Shown piece by piece: positions 59,626 through 64,000 of a stretch of 64,000 bases of DNA. The translations under genes were made by a program, and so were the position numbers. Origin of the DNA: Villigracilis sp024434165 (lineage in GTDB: Bacteria > Chloroflexota > Anaerolineae > Anaerolineales > Villigracilaceae); NCBI GenBank assembly GCA_030263665.1, contig SZPK01000031.1, positions 1-64,000 on the forward strand, in the 5' to 3' direction. The notes under the pieces are model-generated. The model made no database searches. It was given only the letters and a program-made list of their open reading frames with translations, and was not told the DNA's origin. Within the stretch, counting starts at the first letter, position 1. Every line of letters starts with the position of its first letter.

Positions 59626-60111
59626 CTATGCCTCGGCGCCGCGCATGAGTTCGAGCAGGCGTCGTTCGAGTCCCTGTTTGATCTCGCGTCTCAATGCGTC
59701 GGCGTCGGGCGCATACATGGCGTGGATGAAGAGCACGCGCCGGTCGGTGGAAACGTCAAGGCTGAGCGTGCCGGGAGTGAGCGAAATAAAATAAGCCAGC
59801 GCGGTGATCTCCGAGTCAGTGCGCGCTTCGAGCGGGATGGCGATCACGCGCGGTTTCATGTAATGACGCGGCGTCAGCACGTCGTACGCCACGCGCAAAT
59901 TGGCGAGCAGCAGTTCCCAAAGAAAGAACAGCGTGAAAGCGATGGCTCGCCGCACTTTGATAAAATAGTCGGTGGGACCCAATGCCCGGCGCGACATGAA
60001 CAGGGCGATGTATCCCAGGATGAACCCGGCGAACAGATTGGCGGGGGCGAATCTCCCGGTCAACGCCCCCCAAACGAGGGCAAGCAAAACGTTCAGAAAA
60101 AAGTAATTCAT
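59626..60111 (-). CDS. mrpE: Na+/H+ antiporter subunit E
   Basis: 161 aa. N-terminal spans, then LWELLLANLRVAYDVLTPRHYMKP and ALAYFISLTPGTLSLDVS, the MrpE/MnhE pattern. It overlaps mrpD by 4 bp. Subunit of the Mrp complex. Confidence 0.9.
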   Translation of the reverse strand: MNYFFLNVLLALVWGALTGRFAPANLFAGFILGYIALFMSRRALGPTDYFIKVRRAIAFTLFFLWELLLANLRVAYDVLTPRHYMKPRVIAIPLEARTDSEITALAYFISLTPGTLSLDVSTDRRVLFIHAMYAPDADALRREIKQGLERRLLELMRGAEA

Positions 60112-61616
60112 CCCGCACCTCCCATCACCGCCCGGATGTAAATGGACGGATCCATCAACTGTTCGCCAGCCTGCAAGGCAATATCGAAGGCGGGACCCGC
60201 TCCCAAGCCGATCAGCGTTGTGATCGCGGCAAGAAAGGCAATGGGGAGCAGCCGGTCGCGCAGTTTTATAACCGGCTGGATGCCATGTTCAGCCTCCGCC
60301 CCGGGCGCGGGTTTCCAAAAGGCTTCATTCCACAACTTGAGCATCGAAAACAACGTCAGCAGACCCACGCCGAGGGCGACCGCGACCATGGCATTTTGAC
60401 CCGCGCCCAGCCCAGCCTGCACCAAACTCAGTTTGGCAAAGAAACCGGATAGAGGCGGCAATCCAGCCAGCGACATCGCCGGAACCAGGAACAACAACGC
60501 CAGCCCCGGTTGCGACCGATACAATCCGCCAAGTTTCTTTAGTTGCCCGGCGCCGCCAAGCCTTTCCACCACGCCGCTGACGAGGAAGAGATTGGTCTTG
60601 ACGATAATGTGGTGGGCAATGTAGAACACGGAACCCGCCAGCGCGAACGGCGTGAACAATCCCAATCCCATGATCATGTAACCGATCTGGCTGATGATGT
60701 GAAAAGACAACACGCGCCGGAACTCGTTCTGCGCCATCGCCCCCAAAACGCCGCTGACCATCGTCAAAGCGGCGACGACCAGGATCAGAGTATGGGTGTA
60801 TCCGACATCCTGGATGAATATCAATGTGAAGACCCGGATGAGGGCGTAGACTCCCACCTTGGTCAGCAACCCGGCGAAGAGCGCGGAGACCGCAACCGGC
60901 GGCGTGTGATACGAGGCTGGCAACCAGAAGAACAACGGAAAGACCGCGGCTTTGATCCCGAACGCCACCATGAATAACATCGCCAGTGTTGTCACGACAC
61001 CCTGAGGCTGTGTTGCGGAAATGTCGGAAAACTTGTACGCCAGGTCCGCCATGTTCAACGTGCCTGCCATCGCGTACAACAATCCCAGCGCAGAGAGGAA
61101 CATCGCCGAGGAGAGCAGGTTGAGGGTCACGTATTTGATCGCGCCCTCCATCTGACCGCGCTCGCCCCCCAACGCCATCAACACGAACGAAGCCATCAGC
61201 ATGACCTCGAACCATACGTAGAGGTTGAACAGGTCGCCGGTCAGAAAGGCGCCGCACACCCCCATCAACAGGAAGTGATAAAGGGTGTGATACCCAAACT
61301 CCTCGCGCTTTTCATCCACGCTGACCAGCGAATACATCGCCACCGCGGCGGCGATGATCCCGGCGAGCAGGACCATGATCGCCCCGAACAGATCCGCCGC
61401 CAGGGTGACGCCAAAAGGCGGGGACCAGTTTCCCATCTGCGCCGCCTGGATGCCGTTCCGCTGAACGTCAACGAACAACATCACCGAAACGCCAAACAAC
61501 ACCCAGGCTCCGAACAGGCTCAAAGCGCGCTGGATATTGCGCGACCTGCGAAACAGCAGGGTAAGGATGGCTGTAACCATCGGAACGATGATCGGAAGGA
61601 TGAGCAATACATTCAT
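60108..61616 (-). CDS. mrpD: Na+/H+ antiporter subunit D (NuoN-like)
   Basis: 502 aa, about 14 spans. It has the proton-channel fold with conserved Lys/Glu positions (FEVMLMASFVL, FGIKAAVFPLFFWLPASYHTPPVAVSALFAGLLTKVGVYAL, HIISQIGYMIMGLGL). Related to complex I subunit M/N. Core translocating subunit of the Mrp antiporter. Confidence 0.93.
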   Translation of the reverse strand: MNVLLILPIIVPMVTAILTLLFRRSRNIQRALSLFGAWVLFGVSVMLFVDVQRNGIQAAQMGNWSPPFGVTLAADLFGAIMVLLAGIIAAAVAMYSLVSVDEKREEFGYHTLYHFLLMGVCGAFLTGDLFNLYVWFEVMLMASFVLMALGGERGQMEGAIKYVTLNLLSSAMFLSALGLLYAMAGTLNMADLAYKFSDISATQPQGVVTTLAMLFMVAFGIKAAVFPLFFWLPASYHTPPVAVSALFAGLLTKVGVYALIRVFTLIFIQDVGYTHTLILVVAALTMVSGVLGAMAQNEFRRVLSFHIISQIGYMIMGLGLFTPFALAGSVFYIAHHIIVKTNLFLVSGVVERLGGAGQLKKLGGLYRSQPGLALLFLVPAMSLAGLPPLSGFFAKLSLVQAGLGAGQNAMVAVALGVGLLTLFSMLKLWNEAFWKPAPGAEAEHGIQPVIKLRDRLLPIAFLAAITTLIGLGAGPAFDIALQAGEQLMDPSIYIRAVMGGAG

Positions 61617-61638
61617 GGTCGTGAGGGTCGCGGGGACG

Positions 61639-61986
61639 TCAAGCGTCCGTGCTTTTCATCTGGTCGAGGTCGTCCGTGCCGACGCTTCGATACGCCCGAA
61701 AAGCCAGCGCCAGCGCAAACGCCATCACGCCGAAACTGATGACGATGGCGGTGAGGATGAGCGCCTGGGGCAGCGGGTCGGCGAAGGGCGGTTCGAGCGT
61801 CGTCGCGTTCGCGTCAATGACGGGAGGTCGCCCGCGCGTCAATTTTGCCGCGGTGAAGATCAACAGGTTCGCCGAATGACCCAGCAACGCCAACCCGATG
61901 AGCAGTTTGACGAGACTGCGCCTCAGGAGCATGTAAATGCTCGCCGCGAACAATCCGCCGATCACGAATGCCAGGATGATTTCCAT
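61639..61986 (-). CDS. mrpC: Na+/H+ antiporter subunit C (NuoK-like)
   Basis: 115 aa from ATG 61986. Three spans; YMLLRRSLVKLLIGLALLGHSANLLIF and PLPQALILTAIVISFGVMAFALAL are the MrpC/NuoK hallmarks. It starts 2 bp after the mrpB stop. Confidence 0.93.
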   Translation of the reverse strand: MEIILAFVIGGLFAASIYMLLRRSLVKLLIGLALLGHSANLLIFTAAKLTRGRPPVIDANATTLEPPFADPLPQALILTAIVISFGVMAFALALAFRAYRSVGTDDLDQMKSTDA

Positions 61987-61988
61987 GC

Positions 61989-62405
61989 CTACTCCGCCTC
62001 CTCCAATGCAAAGATGATGGACAGCGACACCCCGATCACCGCCAGGTAGACGCCCAGATCGAAAAGGACCGGCGTTCCCATTTCCACGGAACCCAGCCCG
62101 GGCAGTTGAATGTATCCCCACACCCCGGTGAGGAACGGCTGTCCCTTCAGCAAGCCAATCGCGCCGCTGGCGAAGGAGGTCAGCAGCCCGACGCCGATCA
62201 ACAAGCGCGGCTTTACCTGCAATATGCGGCGCGCTTCCGCCGCGCCAAAGGCGATCGAAAGGAGCGCGAAGGGAGCCGCCGCCACCAGCCCGGCCGCGAA
62301 CCCTCCGCCCGGCTGGTTGTGCCCGCGCAGGAACAAAAAGACCGAAAAGATCAAAAGCAACGGCGTCAAATAGCGCGCCGTCGTGCGGAGAATCAACGAA
62401 CTCAT
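61989..62405 (-). CDS. mrpB: Na+/H+ antiporter subunit B
   Basis: 138 aa with four spans. FSVFLFLRGHNQPGGGFAAGLVAAAPFAL is the MnhB/MrpB motif. ATGA overlap with mrpA couples translation. Confidence 0.92.
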   Translation of the reverse strand: MSSLILRTTARYLTPLLLIFSVFLFLRGHNQPGGGFAAGLVAAAPFALLSIAFGAAEARRILQVKPRLLIGVGLLTSFASGAIGLLKGQPFLTGVWGYIQLPGLGSVEMGTPVLFDLGVYLAVIGVSLSIIFALEEAE

Positions 62406-64000
62406 TCCTCCTCTCCTTCCCCCTTCCTCCCCGCGCCCAGATTCAGTTTCAACAACGCATACACGCCGATGGCGGCGATGCCCAGCACGGTGATCTCGCC
62501 CATCGTGTCAATCCCGCGAAAATCCACAAGGATCACGTTGACGACGTTCCGCCCGTGCGCCAGCGACAGGGAATTCTCGACAAAGTAACTGGAAATGCGC
62601 GGGTAAAGTTGGACGCCGACCGCAGAAAGCACCAGCGTGGTCATCAACCCGCCTGCCAGCAGGGCGATCAACACGTCGCGGAAGCGGGAACGCGGTGAAC
62701 TGATTTGTGCGAAATGAGGCAGGTGATAGAACGCCAGGACGAAGAGGATGACCGTTAACGATTCGATCAGGAATTGCGTCATCGCCAGGTCGGGCGCGCC
62801 GAACAGAAGATAGATCAACGCCACGCCGTACCCGGCAACCCCCAGCGACGCGACCGCTCCCAGCCGCGATTTCGAGATCGTCGCAAAGAACGCGCCGCAC
62901 AGGATCAAAACCGCCAGCAGCGCTTCATAGAAACGCACGTCCAACACATCCAGGGGCCAGTGAAATCCGCCGCGCGTGAACAACGTAAATCCCGCCAGTC
63001 CCGTGCCCACGAACACAATGGTAAAAAGATAAAAACGCAGGTAACCGCTTTGCAAAAAGCGTGTCTGCCCGCGAGCCAGCGCGTTGAGTCCGTCGAGCGA
63101 ACGGTCGTAGAGGAACGCAGGTCCCCATCGCCAGGACAGCCTCGAAAGTCCGGCGCGAAGCGGGTTGCTTATGGCGAACAACCCCACGCCGCTTGCGATG
63201 GTCAGCAGGCTCAGCAGAAACGCCGTGTTCATCCCATGCCAGAGCGCCAGTTTAACCTTGACCGTTTCGCCAAGCGACGCGGAAACGGCCGGACTCACGA
63301 GAGACCCGCTCACGGAATTTGGGAAAACGCCGATGAGCAGACTCAACCCCGACAGGATCAACGGACCGAGCCACAAACTGAAAGGCGCTTCATGCGCGGA
63401 CCTCGGGGTTTGCTTCGGCTTCCCCCAAAACGGTCCCACGCCGACGACTCCGGCGACGAACACAAAGAACAGACCTCCCGCCACCACAAACGCCGTCAGC
63501 CACGGACCGAACTCGAGCGCGGCTTCGTAGGTCAGTTCCTTCGAGATGAATCCAAACAACGGAGGCAAGCCCGCCATCGAGAGAGAGGCGATTCCCCCGG
63601 CAATGGCGGTCAACTTCATCTTTGGGAATAATCCCCCGAGTTGCGTCACGTCGCGCGTACCGGTCTCGTGATCCAGCGCGCCCGCCACGAGGAACAACGC
63701 GCCCTTATACAAACCGTGCGCCAGCAACAAGACCACAGCCGCCTCGAGCGCGTACTCCGAACCGAGACCGATCAGCAGGGTCAACATGCCCAACGCGCTG
63801 ACCGTGGAATATGCCAGCAGCCGCTTCAAGTCGGTTTGCGACAAGGCAAGATAACCGCCCACGAGCATCGTCGCCGCGCCCACGCCGCCCACGGTATAGA
63901 ACCATAGATCGGTCCCGTTGAGCGCGGGTCCCAGACGCGCCAGCAAATAGACCCCGGCTTTCACCATCGTCGCCGAATGCAGGTACGCGCTGACCGGCGT
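62402..64000 (-). CDS. mrpA: Na+/H+ antiporter subunit A (5' partial)
   Basis: The frame is open to the right edge, so the N-terminus is outside; 532 codons remain. TPVSAYLHSATMVKAGVYLLAR at the edge is the NuoL/MrpA channel motif, followed by LLAYSTVSALGMLTL. The C-terminal region (VEALTVILF-like, DVLIALLAGGLMTTLVL, NVILVDFRGIDTMGEITVLGIAAIG) is the MrpA/MbhD-type extension. Largest translocating subunit. Typical operon order A-B-C-D-E-F-G follows. Confidence 0.93.
   Translation of the reverse strand, partial: TPVSAYLHSATMVKAGVYLLARLGPALNGTDLWFYTVGGVGAATMLVGGYLALSQTDLKRLLAYSTVSALGMLTLLIGLGSEYALEAAVVLLLAHGLYKGALFLVAGALDHETGTRDVTQLGGLFPKMKLTAIAGGIASLSMAGLPPLFGFISKELTYEAALEFGPWLTAFVVAGGLFFVFVAGVVGVGPFWGKPKQTPRSAHEAPFSLWLGPLILSGLSLLIGVFPNSVSGSLVSPAVSASLGETVKVKLALWHGMNTAFLLSLLTIASGVGLFAISNPLRAGLSRLSWRWGPAFLYDRSLDGLNALARGQTRFLQSGYLRFYLFTIVFVGTGLAGFTLFTRGGFHWPLDVLDVRFYEALLAVLILCGAFFATISKSRLGAVASLGVAGYGVALIYLLFGAPDLAMTQFLIESLTVILFVLAFYHLPHFAQISSPRSRFRDVLIALLAGGLMTTLVLSAVGVQLYPRISSYFVENSLSLAHGRNVVNVILVDFRGIDTMGEITVLGIAAIGVYALLKLNLGAGRKGEGEEE

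Noticed and set aside
1..64000. CRISPR arrays, rRNA and tRNA genes
   Set aside because: No regularly spaced direct repeats and no tRNA cloverleaf or rRNA-like stretch were seen by eye; a covariance search would be needed to exclude a single degenerate tRNA.

Overview
The window looks like a genomic-island stretch followed by core chromosome from a member of the Chloroflexota, most likely an Anaerolineales-type bacterium. This is inferred from Thr/Pro-rich surface stalks, Tad/Cpa-like ATPases, the carotenoid pair crtB/crtI and an Mrp antiporter, not from a database search. No rRNA or tRNA gene was recognised.

1-4.5 kb (+): the tail of a probable defence operon. It holds the C-terminal part of a very large SF2 helicase carrying several zinc ribbons and a DUF1998 domain, then a small uncharacterised protein. 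4.5-18.2 kb (-): a long single-strand array of small genes around a plasmid-like replication and maintenance set: CHC2/Toprim primase, SSB, a second sliding clamp, RadC, an adenine-methylase/SNF2-helicase fusion, and many element-type unknowns (DUF6011, YubB/Api92-like, DUF6908-like, DUF6573-like). Strong hairpins sit just upstream of the Shine-Dalgarno site of several of these genes. 18.2-19.2 kb is a largely gene-free divergent region with one possible 50-residue Cys protein.

19.2-36 kb (+): a secretion or conjugation-like module mixing Tad-pilus parts (CpaB/SAF, CpaE, CpaF) with a VirB4-like ATPase, a zinc-ribbon VirD4/TraG-like ATPase, four very small proteins and a stalked surface protein. 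An ECF sigma factor and a membrane-anchored anti-sigma/propeller protein are embedded in it. No relaxase was recognised.

36.2-48 kb (-): the most unusual part. Five different P-loop STAND/AAA-like ATPases lie side by side: one membrane-anchored with an extracytoplasmic domain, one fused to an OmpR-type winged helix, two compact ones and one with a TPR tail. A GNAT acetyltransferase and a radical-SAM/SPASM peptide-maturase-like enzyme follow. Two near-identical direct repeats with 11-bp period lie in non-coding DNA of this cluster and are plausible operators for the winged-helix ATPase. This is the best candidate here for an undescribed, regulated conflict or signalling system.

48-50.2 kb is transition DNA: a two-TM coiled-coil protein, terminators, a group II intron 3' remnant and a startless open frame. 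50.2-64 kb looks like core chromosome: membrane protein, crtI, crtB, a DUF2807 protein and a LiaI-like protein (-); an NDUFA9-like SDR and two GNAT proteins (+); a membrane protein under a promoter containing a LexA-box-like palindrome; and the mrpABCDEFG operon, with mrpA cut by the window end.
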